Part shown: in pieces, positions 11,415 to 26,400 of the stretch
Position numbering within the stretch: position 1 is the stretch's first letter
How the letters are laid out: each line of letters begins with the position of its first letter
Assembly: GCA_038025085.1 (NCBI GenBank)
Contig: CM076153.1
Location: forward strand, 744,001 to 808,000
Origin: Tetragonia tetragonoides
Taxonomy: Eukaryota > Streptophyta > Magnoliopsida > Caryophyllales > Aizoaceae
Direction: 5' to 3'
DNA: 64,000 nt
Program-made: the position numbers and the translations under genes
Notes under the pieces: generated by a model
Told to the model about the DNA's origin: nothing
The model's database searches: none
What the model saw: the letters and a program-made list of their open reading frames with translations, nothing else

Positions 11415-14400
11415 ATGAAGTTAAAGAGAAGGAGGGCTTCAGAAGTGGTTAGTCTGTTTATTTATACTTTTACTTGTACAAGTTTGTTTTTGGTTTGTGT
11501 TTACTTGTTTATTTAATCAGTTGATTTTTAGTGTATTGGATTGAGCCTTGTCGTTGTAGGTCTTGTTGTTTGAGTAGAGAAGTGGAATTTGAGTAATTTG
11601 ATTGGCGTTTTCAGTACTCTAGTCAATTTTATTGAACTTTTAGGTTAGGGTTTATGGATGACTCCAGTCCAAATCCTATTCCTTATTTATTTATTTCTTA
11701 TTTTTTATTACGGTGTTAGCATACGTAATTAAGATGATCAATACAATAACATATATTCTTAATAAAAAAGAAGCAAATATCTGAAACTGCAAGAGTGATT
11801 CTATATAGCGGTTTTGTTCAATTGCTAGTTCTTTCGTGAAATTCGAGGATACTTATTTGATTATTACTTGTTAACGCTACTAGAATAATGATTAATGATT
11901 GTGTCTAATCTTCATTAGCATGATGCCATGATTATTGCTTAGGTCATATTTTAAGTGTATAGTCTTCAGTAAGTTGCCTTTGGTTGCAGAATATTGAGAA
12001 TCATGCATCAAAAGAAAAGCTGGGAGATAGGCAGTCAGATGAACTTTATAGGTTGTAGGAATGTATGATGGACGTCTATTTTGTTATTGTACACTTATTT
12101 GTTAGATAAGTGGATCTAAAAAAGATAGACATATTTGTGTGTACCATTTGTTCAAAAAACACACAATTGTCTACCAAATAAGTATCTTAGTTTGTTCATT
12201 TTTTTGATCCAAATAAGCCCATGGGTTAGTCATCTTATTTAAAAAAGAATCTACATCAGATCCCAGTTGCCTACCAAGCTTTTTAACTATTAACAAGAAA
12301 ATGTATCTTAGTTTTTTTTTTTGGCTCTGGCATGTTATAGTAGTCATCCAAAAAAGATGTAATGGAGCCTCTCCAGTGCTTCCAGGTGGTAGCTTATGCG
12401 ATTCTTCTAGTGTTTTAACATTTGCATGTGGATAGTTTAAGATGGCACGGTTACAAAGCACACAAACATCCGAAGATAACACCCAACCAGGTCTCCGCTG
12501 TTGTATGTTGTGAGTGCTCAACTTTTTAGTACCAAGGTCCACACAAAAGCCACGCACCTTCAGGGGAGCGTTAGACCTCCAAATGAATGTATCTAGTGGA
12601 AAGAACAGGAGCTTAATGTGATGGTAAGCTAAGGTGGTGAAGTAATGATTTGTAGGAGAAGACCCAAAGGGGTTCCAAACTAAAAAAATTTGCTAAGAGA
12701 AGGTGGTAATGGGGACTGGGCTGGAGGTATAGAATCTGAAAATCAACCTCCATATTCTAGTGGATGTCCAGAAATCCTGTGCTCTTTGAAACTTCACATT
12801 TCAGCAAGGATTTACATGTGAATTCACATTTTAGAAAAGTTTTTCAAGCTGCATTTGATGATTACTAGTCTTAGGCTTAGATTCAATGATGATGGTTTTC
12901 TCATTTTAGTTGTTACTTTGCAGCCAATTTCTTGATCCATCTGGTAGTCATGTTATAGTTAATGACCTCGCTTGGGGAGCAACCTAGATTGCTAAGCTCT
13001 TTGTTATTAGTGTATATTTGAATACCAAATTGTGTTAATTGTATTGGGCTCTCCTCCCCCCCCCCTCCCCAAAACGACTGTGACATTGGTTTACTCTTCT
13101 ATATCCTGATTTCTGAATCATGCAAGCCTTCCCTCTCCCTCGCACTTCCTTTTTCATTGATAAGTGTTAGTCATGTAAATCCATAGATATGGTAACTCTT
13201 TATTTTATTTAACATTTGCAGCCTCCGAAGATAAGATCTTTCATCAATAGTGTCATATCTACTCCCCTTGAGAGAATACAAGAGTCCCTAAAAAGTTTTG
13301 TGTGGGACTTTGATAAGGTGAGTCTTTGCCCAGTGATATAACATGACCTTTATTTATTTTTTAAAATAATTTTTTTGTCCTTTTCTGATGCATGCTGGAC
13401 TGTTGCTTCAGGGAGATTTTCACCACTGGGTTGATCTTTTCAATCACTTTGACTCATATTTCGAGAAGCATATAAAGCCTAGAAAAGATCTATGCCTTGA
13501 GGATGACTTTTTGGAAAGTGATCCTCCATTCCCAAAAGAAGCTGTTCTTCAGATCCTCCGTGTTATGAGGAATATTTTGGACAATTGCACAAATAAACAT
13601 TTTTTCAGTTCCTATGAGGTAATTGTTGCTCTCGGTGTTGTATATTGTGCTACGGTATTTCTTCTATCAATCACCTATTGTGATGGACTAACTTCGTGTG
13701 TGTGTGTGTGTGTGTGTGTTTTGATATGAATGTATCGTTTTTTTATTGATTTTTATGTCAATGCAGCATCTATCATCTTTGCTGGCTTCTGCTGATGCTG
13801 ATGTGGTTGAAGCTAGTCTTCAGACTTTGGCAACTTTTTTGAAGAAGACAGTAGGGAAATATTCGATTAGAGATGCTTCTTTGAGTTCAAGATTGTTTTC
13901 TTTTGCACAAGGCTGGGGCTGCAAGGAAGAAGGACTTGGACTAAGTGCATGTGCTTTGGAAAATGGATGTGACTCGATTGCTTATCAGTTAGGCTGCACC
14001 CTTCATTTTGAATTCTATACAGTGGATGAATCATCTAATAAGTCTGAAGCTACACAAGGTTTACAAATCATCCACATTGCTAATGTTAGTAGCTGCAAGG
14101 AAAGTGATCTCCAGCTTTTGGATATGTTAATTAAAGAATACAAAGTTCCTCCTAGTTTAAGATTTCCCTTATTCACAAGATTGCGGTTTGCAAGGGCTTT
14201 TGGTTCCTTGGTTTCCCGGCAGCAGTATACGTGCATCTGCTTATATGCTTTTATGGTAGTTGTTCAAGCGAGCAGTGATGCTGATGACTTGGTGTCATTC
14301 TTCAACAATGAACCTGAGTTTACCAATGAGTTGGTTTCATTGTTAAGTTTTGAGGATGCTGTTCCAGAGAAAATCCGAATTTTGAGTCTGCGTTCATTGG

Positions 14401-17400
14401 TAGCTCTTTGTCAAGATCGATCCCGTCAACCTACTGTACTTGCCGCTGTGACTTCTGGTGGACATCGTGGAATCCTTTCCAGCCTCATGCAGAAGGCCAT
14501 TGACTCTGTTATTAACGATTCTTCAAAATGGTCTGTTGTTTTTGCTGAGGCTCTCTTGTCACTTGTCACTGTTTTAGTCTCCTCATCATCAGGTTGTTCC
14601 GCAATGCGTGAAGCAGGATTTATACCAACTCTCCTGCCCCTTCTTAAAGATACGGACCCTCAACACCTTCATTTAGTTGCTACTGCTGTGCATGTTCTGG
14701 AAGCTTTCATGGACTACAGTAATCCTGCTGCTGCATTGTTCAGAGATCTGGGGGGTTTAGATGATACTATTTATCGCCTTAAGGTAGAAGTATCTGCTGT
14801 AGAAGATGGTTCAAAGCAAGCAGGTGGTCATGTCGATGGCAGCAGGTTGGGTACTGACTTACCCGTGGGTACATCTTCTGTCCTAGATGACATGCAACCT
14901 ATTTACTCGGAAGCGTTGCTTGCTTATCATAGACGTTTACTGATGAAGGCTCTGCTTCGTGCAATTTCACTTGGAACGTATGCTCCTGGGAGCACTGCTC
15001 GTATTTATGGTTCTGAGGAAAGTTTGTTGCCCCAGTGCTTGTGCATTATATTTCGAAGGGCCAAAGATTTTGGTGGTGGTGTGTTTTCGCTCGCTGCCAC
15101 TGTTATGAGTGATCTAATTCACAAGGATCCCACATGTTTTTCTGTCTTAGATGCGGCTGGCTTGCCCTCTGCCTTCATTGATTCTATAATGGATTGTGTG
15201 CTTTGCTCTACAGAAGCCATAACATGTATACCTCAATGTCTTGATGCCTTGTGCTTGAACAACAATGGTCTTCAGTCAATCAAAGACCGTAATGCTTTGA
15301 GTTGTTTTGTGAAAATATTTACTTCAAGAGCATATTTACGTGCACTTGCTGGGGGTGCTTCAGGGGCCTTATCAACTGGACTGGATGAACTCATGCGCCA
15401 TGCTTCCACCTTGCGTGGGCCCGGAGTTGATATGTTGATTGAGATCTTGAATACAATTTTAAAAATTGGGAATACAGTTGAAGCTTCGTCATCGTCGTCT
15501 GTCAGTTCGTTATCCTGCTCGAATCCTGTTCCTATGGAGACGGATTCAGAAATTAAAAGCGCATCGTCGCTTGATGAGAGGGACTTAGCAAAGACAGATA
15601 GTGCTGATTTTAATGATCTATCTTCTGATGCTGCTGTAAATGTTGAGTCTTACCTTCCAGATTGTGTTAGCAATGTTGCTCGTCTTCTTGAGACTGTTCT
15701 TCTTAATCCTGATGCATGTCGCCTGTTCATTGAAAAGAGAGGGATAGAAGCTGTTCTGCAGATGTTTACTTTGCCCTTATTACCTCCTTCAGTTTCAGTT
15801 GGTCAGAGTGTTTCAATTGCTTTTAAAAACTTTTCAACACAGCATTCTGCTTCTCTGGCGAGGGCTGTATGTTCATTCTTGAAAGAGCATTTGACATCAA
15901 TCATTGAGCTGTTAGACTCAATGGGAGGAACTCGTCTTTCTGATTTAGAAGCTGCAGAGCAGACTAAGATTTTGAGATGTCTTTCGAGTCTGGAGGGCAT
16001 CTTATCCCTCTCAAATTCCTTGTTAAAAGGGACCACCACAGTTGTCTCGGAGTTGGGGGCTGGGGATGCTGATGTTTTGAAAGATATTGGTAGAGTATAT
16101 AGAGAGGTTCTCTGGCAGATTTCTTTGTCTTGTGATTCCAAGGTGGAGGAGAAACAAAGTGTTGACGTGGAATCTGAAAATGCTGATGCAGCTTCATCTA
16201 ATGCTACCGGGAGAGAAAGTGACGATGACACTAGCATTCCAGTGGTCAGGTATATGAATCCTGTTACCATCAGGAGTGGTTCTCAATCACAGTGGGCTGG
16301 AGACCATGATTTTTTGTCAGTGATCCGCCCTGGTGAGGGACTAAGTCGTCGTAATCGACATGGGGTGACGCGTCTAAGAGGTGGGAGAACTGGCCGTCAT
16401 CTTGATGCTTTCAACATTGATTCAGAATTCTCGATGAATGCGCACGAGGCTTCCTCCTCAACGGAGCAGAAGAAGAAGAGCCCTGATATTCTTGCATCTG
16501 AAGTTCTTTCTAAGCTTTCTGGTACTATGCGCTCATTTTACATAGCACTCATAAAAGGCTTCAGTTCACCTAATCGTCGCAGAGCTGACCCGGGGTCATT
16601 GAGCTCTGTTGCGAAGAACATTGGAACTGCTCTGGCTAAACTTTTTGTGGAGGCTCTTAATTTCTCTGGACATTCTACGTCAGCTGGGGTTGACATGTCA
16701 CTGTCAGTGAAATGTCGTTTTCTTGGAAAAGTAGTGCATGATATGGCAGCACTCATATTTGACAGCAGGCGACGCATTTGCTACACGGCAATGGTGAATT
16801 ACTTTTATGTCAGTGGCGCCTTGAAGGAACTCCTGACAACTTTTGAGGCCACAAGTCAATTATTATGGTCACTACCACCCTCACTTCCAATTTCAGGTAC
16901 GGACCCAGGGAAGGAAGGCAAGGGAAGCAAATTGGAGCACAGCTCTTGGCTGCTTGATACGTTGCAGAGTTATTGTCGCCTTCTAGAGTACTTTGTGAAT
17001 TCTTCTTTACTTGTGTATCCGGCTTCACCAGCGCAGGCTCAGCTGCTTGTGCAGCCCGCTGCTGTTGGCTTGTCGATAGGTTTGTTCCCTGTTCCAAGAG
17101 ATCCAGAAGTCTTCGTCCGTATGCTTCAGTCTCAGGTTCTTGATGTGATACTTCCTGTGTGGAACCACCCGATGTTTCCTCATTGTAGTCCTGCTTTTAT
17201 TGCTGCTGTTCTCACACTTGTTACTCACATATATTCTGGAGTTGGAGATGTGAAACGTAACCGCAGTGGTGTGACTGGAAGCTCAAATCAGCGTGTGGCA
17301 CCTCCACCTGATGAAGCCACCATTGCCACCATTGTTGAGATGGGGTTTTCAAGGGCAAGAGCAGAGGCAGCTCTGAGACGAGTGGAGAGTAATAGCGTGG

Positions 17401-20400
17401 AGATGGCCATGGAATGGTTGTGCAATCATGCTGAAGATCCTGTGCAGGAGGATGATGAACTGGCTCAGGCTCTTGCTTTGTCATTGGGAAGTTCAAATGA
17501 GTCATCCAAGACTGGCAACGTCGATAAGTCAGGGGATGTTCTGGGGGACGAGGGACAGATGAAGGTGCCGCCTGTTGATGATATCCTTGGAGCATCAATG
17601 AAGTTGTTTCAGAGTGGAGATTCGTTGGCCTTCCCCTTGACTGATTTGCTTGTAACACTTTGCAATCGCAACAAGGGGGAAGACCGTCTTAAAGTTGCAT
17701 CTTATCTTATCCAGCGGCTGAAGCTGTGTTGTTCTGATTTGTCGAAGGATGCTAGTGCCGTGTCATCTATATCTCATATTTTGGCATTGCTTCTTTCAGA
17801 AGATACAGGTGCACGAGAGATTGCCGCCCAGAGTGGTATTGTGTCTGTTGCTATTGATATATTGAGGAATTTTAAAGCTAGCAACCAGCTTGGAAAGGAT
17901 ATTTTGACCATGAAAAGTACTAGTGCTTTACTGCTTATATTGGATAATTTGTTGCAGTCTAGGCCCAGGATATCCTCTGAAAATGCGGGCATAGCTTCAA
18001 CAGGTCCACAGCTTGATTCATCCAGTGAGCATGCAGCTGTCGCAGCTTCAGAACCTGGCAGTGAGAAAAAGTTGACCTTAGATGCTTGTGAAAAGGACTC
18101 ATTTTCTGCATTTGAGAAAATATTTGGAAAGTCTACAGGTTTTCTTTCTGTAGAGGAGAGTCAGGCTGTACTAGAAATTGCTTGTGATATGCTAAAACAT
18201 CATGTTCCAGCGGTAATCATGCAGGCAGTGCTGCAGTTATGTGCTCGGTTGACCAAAACACATGCTTTGGCTTTGCAGTATCTTGAGAGCGGAGGCTTGG
18301 CTGCTCTGTTTAATCTTCCAAGAAGTTGTTTCTTTCCTGGATATGACACTCTGGCTTCTGCAATTATTAGGCATTTGCTAGAGGATCCCCAAACTCTGCA
18401 AACTGCCATGGAACTAGAGATTCGACAAACACTAAGTGGAAGCCGACATGCTGGACGTATTCCCACTCGCATGTTTTTGACATCAATGGCACCAGTCATC
18501 ACTCGAGATCCTATGATATTCACAAAAGCTGCTGCAGCAGTTTGTCAGTTGGAAACATCTGCTGGAAGGACTGTTGTCATGCTGTCTAAAGAAAAAGAGA
18601 AGGACAAGGAAAGATCTAAAGCATCTGTTGCTGAGGTCGGATTGCCTTCCAATGATTCTATCCGAATACCTGAATTGAAGGTCCAGGATGGTCCCGGGAA
18701 GGGTTTCAAAGGTCACAAAAAGATCCCTGCTAATCTTGCTCAAGTAATTGATCAACTTCTTGAAATAGTCTTGCAGTTCCCATCTGTGGACTGCCATGAA
18801 AATGGTTCAAGCTTCTCAACAGATATGGAGGTAGATGTACCCACCACAAAGCTGAAAGGTAAATCAAAGGTTGACGAGACGAATAAGGAGGAAGCGGACT
18901 GCCTACCTGAAAAATCAGCGGCACTTGCTAAAGTGACCTTTGTTCTGAAAATATTGAGTGATATTCTTCTGATGTATGTACATGCAGTTAGTGTTGTATT
19001 AAAACGGGATTCAGAAATATGTCAGTTGCGGGGTTCTTGTCAGCTTGATATTTCTTGTTCTGGGCAGAGTGGCGTCGTACACCATGTTTTACAGAAGCTT
19101 ATTCCACTGTGTACGGATAATTCTGGGGGACCTAATGACTTGAGAGAAAAGTTATCTGAGAAGGCTTCATGGTTTTTGGTAGTCTTGTGTGGACGCTCGA
19201 GTGAGGGGCGCAGACGAGTTATTAATGAGCTTGTCAAGGCCTTATCCTTGTACTGTAACTTGAAAAGCAGCCCAGTGAAAAACAATTTACTACCAGATAG
19301 AAAGGTTCTATCATTTGTGGAATTGGTCTATTCTGTACTGTTGAAGAATTCTTCCTCCAGCGGATCTGTTTCTGGCTATTCACCTGACATTGCACGAAGC
19401 ATGATAGATGGAGGAATCGTACCGTGTTTGACAAGCATTCTTAAAGAGATAGATTTGGACCATCCAGATGCTCCTAAAATTGCAAATCTCATCCTCAAGG
19501 CTCTGGAAAGCTTAACCCGTGCTGCTAATGCAAGTGAAGCAACGTATAAATCTGATGCTCTGAACAAAAAGAAGTCTACTGGTTTACAAGAGAGATCTGA
19601 TGACCAGACAACTGCAACAGCCAGTCATACTGCAGGACCTAATGATACCAGGGCCAATGAGCGGGAAGGGAGGGATAGCGGTGCAAATGAATCCAACCAA
19701 CCTGGAGGAGCTAGCTGCATGGAAAGTAATCAGGACACTAGTGTGGGTAGGCCAGCTGAGCAGGATTTGAGGGTTGAGGGAGAAGGGACTTCAGCAAACA
19801 TCCCGCCTGTGGAGCTTGCGATGGAGTTCACACGTGATGAGATGGAAGGAGGTCATCTAATGCATAACACTGACCAAATAGGTATGGAATTTCATATTGA
19901 GAATCGAGCTGATGAGGATATTGGTGATGAGGATGATGACATGGGGGGTGAAGGTGAGGAGGATGATGATGATGAGGATGACGGTGAAGACGAAGACGAA
20001 GATATTGCTGAAGATGGAACTGCTCTTATGTCACTTGCAGACACTGATGTGGATGATCATGAAGATACCGGTTTGGGAGATGAGTACAATGACGAGATGA
20101 TTGATGAAGATGATGACGACTATCACGAGAATAGAGTCATAGAGGTAAGATGGAGGGAGGCCTTAGATGGCTTTGATCAACTGCAGGTGGGTCAGTCTGG
20201 CAGTGGCCTCATTGACGTTGGTTCTGAACCATTTGAAGGTGTAAATGTAGATGACCTCTTTGGTCTTAGAAGAACTTTAGGATTTGATAGGCGGAGACAG
20301 ACGACTAGGTCATTTGAGCGATCTAATACTGACGGAGGTCTTCAACATCCTCTATTATTGAGACCATCTCAGTCAGGCGATGGTTCAATGTGGTCATCTG

Positions 20401-23400
20401 GTGGCAATGCATCTAGGGATTCAGAGTCATTATCTGGTGGAAGCATTGATATGTCTCATTTTCACATGTTTGATGGCCCTGCTCTCCCTTACGGATTTGG
20501 ACCAGTTAGTCTATTTGGTGATCGTTCAGGTGGAGCAGCGCCCCCACCGTTGACTGATTACTCAGTTGGTATGGATTCACTGCAGTTAGCCGGGCGAAGA
20601 GGGCCAGGTGATGGTCGATGGGCTGATGATGGTCAGCCACAAGCTGGTAGTCAAGCTTCTGCTATTGCGCAGGCTGTCGAAGAAGTTTTTGTTTCTCTTC
20701 TGCGTGGTACTGATGATGCCAACACAAAAGTTGAAAAAGAGTCGAATACTAGGACACAGGAACAACAATTGGGTGCTGCACAAAATAGTGACAGTCATCT
20801 GGAAATGGAGGGAAATCATTTGGACAACCAGATCAGAGAGGGGCAGCTAGGAAATGGTAGTGAAACTGAATTTCAGCAAAGGAGTTCACAGGATGCAGTT
20901 GTTGCTGTTCAAGAGCATGTCAATCTTACAGAGGCATTTGAATTGGCCAATGAAAATGAACCCTCAACAAGCAACCTAGAACATCGCATCATGGAAACTG
21001 GAGATGCAAATGTTTCTTCCAGTGAACTAATGAGGACTGAAGAACCTTTGCCATCCTCTTCAGACCCTGAAAACAATCCACCGTGTGAAGGGGATTTTGG
21101 CCGGCTAGATAATCTTCCTGATGAGCCAAAGCAGGCTTCAGAACCTCAGATCAATCCAGAGCATGAAGGGGATTATGGACGGCTAGATAATCTACACGAC
21201 CAGCAAAGGCAGGCTCCTGGTGGTGATGTATGTTCAAGAGTTGGTGGCAATGCAACTAATCCTGAACAAGATACGAGTAATCAGGCTTCTGTGAGTGTTA
21301 GCACTGATGTTGAGATGAACGATGGGAATTCCGAGCCTGTTCAGACTAATCAGCTCATGCCTTCAGCTGAGAGTAATGAGCCTTTATCTGATCAGAATGT
21401 CTCCATAAATCAAAATTCATTGGAGTCTGACCCTAACGACGCAAATGATGAGCCTCCTGCCCCCAGTGCAATTGATCCAACCTTCTTAGAGGCACTCCCT
21501 GAAGACTTGAGAGCTGAAGTATTAGCTTCCCAGCAATCCCAATCAGCTCAACCTCCTACCTATACTCCTCCTTCTGTAGAAGACATTGATCCCGAGTTTC
21601 TGGCTGCACTTCCCCCTGATATTCAAGTGGAAGTTCTGGCCCAGCAACGAGCACAGAGGTTGGCTCAGCAGAGTGAAGGACAACCAGTTGACATGGACAA
21701 TGCTTCTATTATAGCTACTCTTCCTGCTGATTTGCGTGAGGAGGTATGTACCTGCACAGTCTTGTTAAGTAATTTTGTTATTCTCTTGGAACTCTGTTAA
21801 CGATGTTTACTTGCGATTTAGGTGCTGTTAACATCATCTGAAGCTGTTTTATCAGCTTTGCCTTCTCCATTACTTGCGGAAGCCCAAATGCTCAGGGATA
21901 GAGCAATGAGTCATTATCAGGCTCGCAGTAGCCTATTTGGGAGCAGCCATAGATTCACTAATCGCAGAAATGGTTTGGGCTTTGATCGACAGTCAGTTAT
22001 GGACCGGGGTGTCGGAGTAACCATAGGACGAAGGACAGGCTCTTCACTTTCAGATATCTTGAAACTGAAGGAAGTTGAAGGTGAGCCACTTCTAGATGCT
22101 GATGCACTGAAGGCGTTGATCAGGCTCTTACGTTTGGCACAGGTTAGACATCTTGGCTTAATTGCTCCAAATACCTGGAAAATGTATCTAACTGCAAGTC
22201 CAAAGATTTAGCTGAGGGCTGAACTAGAATTGTTGGTAGATCAAGAGTATATCTTTTACTTGAAACTTGTGCATGCTCCTTCTATAGTGAACGAAAGCAT
22301 CTCAATCTGATTTAATAGGTGGTACATATTTGCTCCTGATATAAAGAATTTCAGTTCAATTGTTTTCGACTTTATTGAGATCTGATCTTTTGTGGTTTCT
22401 TTATGATAGCCTCTTGGTAAAGGCCTTCTGCAGAGACTCTTGTTGAACCTCTGTGCTCATAGTGTCACAAGAGCAACTTTAGTTTATCTTTTGCTGGGAA
22501 TGATTAAGCCTGATGGTGAAGGGATTGTTGGAGATCCTTCAATGATCAATCCGCAAAGACTCTATGGTTGCCCTTCAAATGTTGTCTATGGTCAATCCCA
22601 GTTGTTAGATGGTATGCACATATCCAAAATGATTTCTTCGGCTCTTTAGATGCAATTGCACTTCTGATGGCATTTGTTTGCAGGTCTTCCGCCATTGGTT
22701 TTGCGTCGTGTGCTTGAGATTTTGACCTATTTGGCAACAAATCATTCTGCTGTTGCAAATACATTGTTCTACTTTGAACCATCACTTTTGCCCGAGTCCT
22801 CTCAAAAGTTTTTAGAAACTAATAAAGGGAAGGGCAAGGGGAAAGTTGAGGAAGGTGGAGTATCTTCAACCTCTCATGGGAATTCCGAGGAAGAAAGTAT
22901 TCCTTTGATATTTTTGCTTAAGCTTTTAAATCGTCCTCTTTTCCGACGCAGCATTGCTCATGTTGAGCAGGTAGGGCTGATGATTCTGGTGACACTTATC
23001 TGATATGAAAATCCATGTGTTTTGATACTGATCTCCTGGTTATGGGTGTTTCTGAACCAGGTTATGGGTCTGCTTCAAGTAGTAATCGATACTGCAGCTT
23101 CAAGATTAGAGAGTCTCTCTCTCCCTGAGCCAATCTTAGATGACTCTCAGAATCTGAGTAGTAAAGCTTCTGATGAGGTACAAAGAGAAGATGCATCCGT
23201 AGGAACAGAGACTAAGCAACAGAATAAAGTTGAGAATGGAGAATCATCTACATCTGATAGAACAAGAGGTCGTAATATATATGATGTTTTCACGCAGCTA
23301 CCAACATCTGATCTACGCAATCTCTGCCGTCTTCTTGGCTATGAAGGGTATGAATCACGTGCTAACTTTTGTTCAGGTTGTATGAAAAGTGATATTCTTG

Positions 23401-26400
23401 TCATGTTTGTGAACTGGAAAGTTAAATTATAATTTTATATTGTTAACATGGTGGCTGATAGCACAGCTGGGAAAGCTTCCTTGATTTCTGTTATCTGGTA
23501 ACGATATTTTCTTTTTGGAGCCCACATTGACACACATTTACCCTTTTAATTGATAGGCTCTCAGACAAAGTGTACATGCTTGCTGGTGAAGTGCTGAAAA
23601 AATTGGCTTCAGTAGCTGTCTCGCACCGTAAATTCTTCACATTGGAGCTTTCAGATCTTTCTCAAGATTTGAGTAATGCGGCTGTCACTGAGCTTATTAC
23701 CCTGAAAAATACACGCATGATGGGTCTGGGTGCTGGTTCAATGGCTGGCGCTGCAATGCTTCGTGTGCTGCGGGCACTTAGTTCACTCATTTCACACAGT
23801 GTTGATGAAAATAGTGGCCAGGAGAGTAATGAAGAGCAGGAGGAGCAAGCTGTTTTGCTAAAGTTAAATTCTTCTCTGGAGCCGTTGTGGCTAGAACTCA
23901 GTGAATGCATAAGCACAACTGAGTCAGAGCTGGGACAGAGCTCCTTATCACCAATTATGTCTACAATTAGTGCTGGTGATAACGTTGCAGGATCCTCCCT
24001 CTCATCCCCTCCTCTGCCTCCTGGAACCCAAAGACTGCTGCCCTTCATCGAGTCTTTCTTTGTTCTTTGTGAAAAGCTGCAGTTGAGCCATTCTGTTCTG
24101 CAGCAGGATCAAACCGATGTTACAGCGCGAGAAGTTAAAGAATCTGCTGGTAGTTCCTCCTCTGCGCCAACAAAGTGTTGTGGGGATTCTCAAAAAAGAT
24201 TTGACAGTGCAGTCATATTTTCAAGGTTTGCCGACAAACATCGTCGCCTTCTTAATGCGTTTATCAGGCAGAATCCAGGGTTGCTTGAAAAGTCACTCTC
24301 TATGATGCTGAAAGCCCCTCGCCTCATTGACTTTGATAACAAGAGGGCGTACTTTCGTTCTAGAATCCGACAACAACATGAACAACAAATTGCGGGACCA
24401 CTAAGGATAAGTGTTCGTCGGGCATATGTTCTTGAGGATTCGTACAATCAGCTGCGAATGAGATCTAATCAGGACCTGAAGGGGCGATTGAATGTGCAGT
24501 TTCAAGGTGAAGAGGGCATTGATGCTGGTGGTCTCACTAGAGAGTGGTATCAACTATTATCAAGGGTCATCTTTGATAAGGGAGCTCTGCTATTCACCAC
24601 CGTTGGGAACAATGCAACTTTCCAGCCAAACCCTAATTCTGTCTACCAGACTGAACATCTATCATACTTCAAGTTTGTTGGCCGCGTGGTAATCTTTCAT
24701 GATAACCCTGGAGATCTTTTTGTTGTATTCATGTTATTGAGTGTGTCATTCTCCTCAGTTCTTAATTGCTTCAAGTGGACTATAAGAGAAAGCAGTAGTG
24801 TGTGTTTTAAAATAGATATTGGGTTATAATTTGTTAAGTAATGCCTCTTCATTACGTACAGGTAGCCAAGGCCCTCTTTGATGGGCAACTTTTAGATGTA
24901 TACTTCACTCGTTCCTTTTACAAGCACATTCTGGGAGTGAAAGTGACCTACCATGATATTGAGGCTGTTGATCCAGATTACTATAAAAATTTGAAGTGGA
25001 TGCTAGAGGTTAGTAGTTCTGTAATCTTCTATCTGCCCATGTTTGACGTTTCTAAACAATCACCTTTGGGTTTATGATACCTATATGCTCTTGGTTTTGC
25101 AGAATGATGTCAGTGATATACTCGACCTGACATTTAGCATGGATGCAGACGAGGAAAAACACATTTTGTATGAGAAAACAGAGGTAGGACTCGGAAATGT
25201 CTATTGTCTGCCTCGCTGTTTCTTAAGCTTTAGGATCTAGTATGCCCATGACCCACCTTGCTATTGAAAGAAAATGTATCCAGTATCCTAATGTTGGCTT
25301 CTCTACACGAGTGTTTTATAAAGTCCTATTCAATGTGCTGACACTGATTGTACTTTCTTCCATTGTCCTTCTGTTGGCTGGAAAAGGTCACTGATTATGA
25401 GCTCAAACCTGGAGGAAGAAATACGAGGGTCACGGAGGAAACAAAGCACGAGTATGTAGACCTTGTTGCTGATCATATATTGACGAATGCAATCCGCCCT
25501 CAGATCAATTCATTCCTTGAAGGGTTCAACGAATTGGTTCCAAGAGAGCTGATTTCTATTTTTAACGATAAGGAACTTGAGCTCCTTATCAGTGGTCTTC
25601 CAGAAATTGACTGTAAGTTAGCGTGATCTATTATCCCTGAAACTTGCATTTTGCCCTTTCCTTATGTTTAATTCCTAAGCTGTTGATATGCTTCCCAGTG
25701 GATGATTTGAAGGCCAACACTGAGTATACTGGCTATACCGCTGCGTCAAATGTTGTTCAATGGTTCTGGGAGGTCGTTAGTAGTTTCAGCAAAGAAGATA
25801 TGGCTAGATTCCTGCAGTTTGTCACCGGAACTTCAAAGGTATATGATTCAATCTTGCATGATAGCCGCCAGGAAAAAAGATTCCCTCTTGACACTTTCAG
25901 ATTTGTAAGGCTTAATGTCCCCTGCCCATATTTTGAGTCAGACCATCTCGTCTCGGAAGAACACAATTTTTTTCAAATTGTGACATCATATTAGATTAGT
26001 CTCTCTTTCGCCAAATTCTTCTTGTTGCATTGAAGTATGGTTACTAACTATGTTAATGCTTTCAATCTTTGGCTTGGAATTGTGTTTGTCGATGAAAATT
26101 ATTAATGGGAAATCAATCATTTAAGGTTTTAGATTGAATCATAGGAAGACAAATTTAAACAAAAATGTTTGGCTGAGTGGGAAGATCAATCGTGAAAGAG
26201 GAAGTAGTTGGCATATTACTACTTGAGCAGATACCCTATTCTGCCTGTCCTCATGATTTTATGTTTTAACTTCAAAACCCCTTGCGTTTGTGTCTGTAGG
26301 TTCCATTGGAGGGTTTTAAAGCATTGCAAGGCATCTCTGGTCCTCAAAGATTTCAGATTCACAAGGCATATGGAGCCCCTGAGCGGCTACCTTCAGCTCA

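Noticed and set aside
15803..16270. Minus-strand open frame of 155 codons inside UPL1 exon 4
   Set aside because: Antisense of a continuous, family-matching coding exon; no independent support.
19897..20100. Met-rich open frame in another frame of UPL1
   Set aside because: It is a shadow of the Asp/Glu-rich (GAT/GAG) coding stretch of UPL1.
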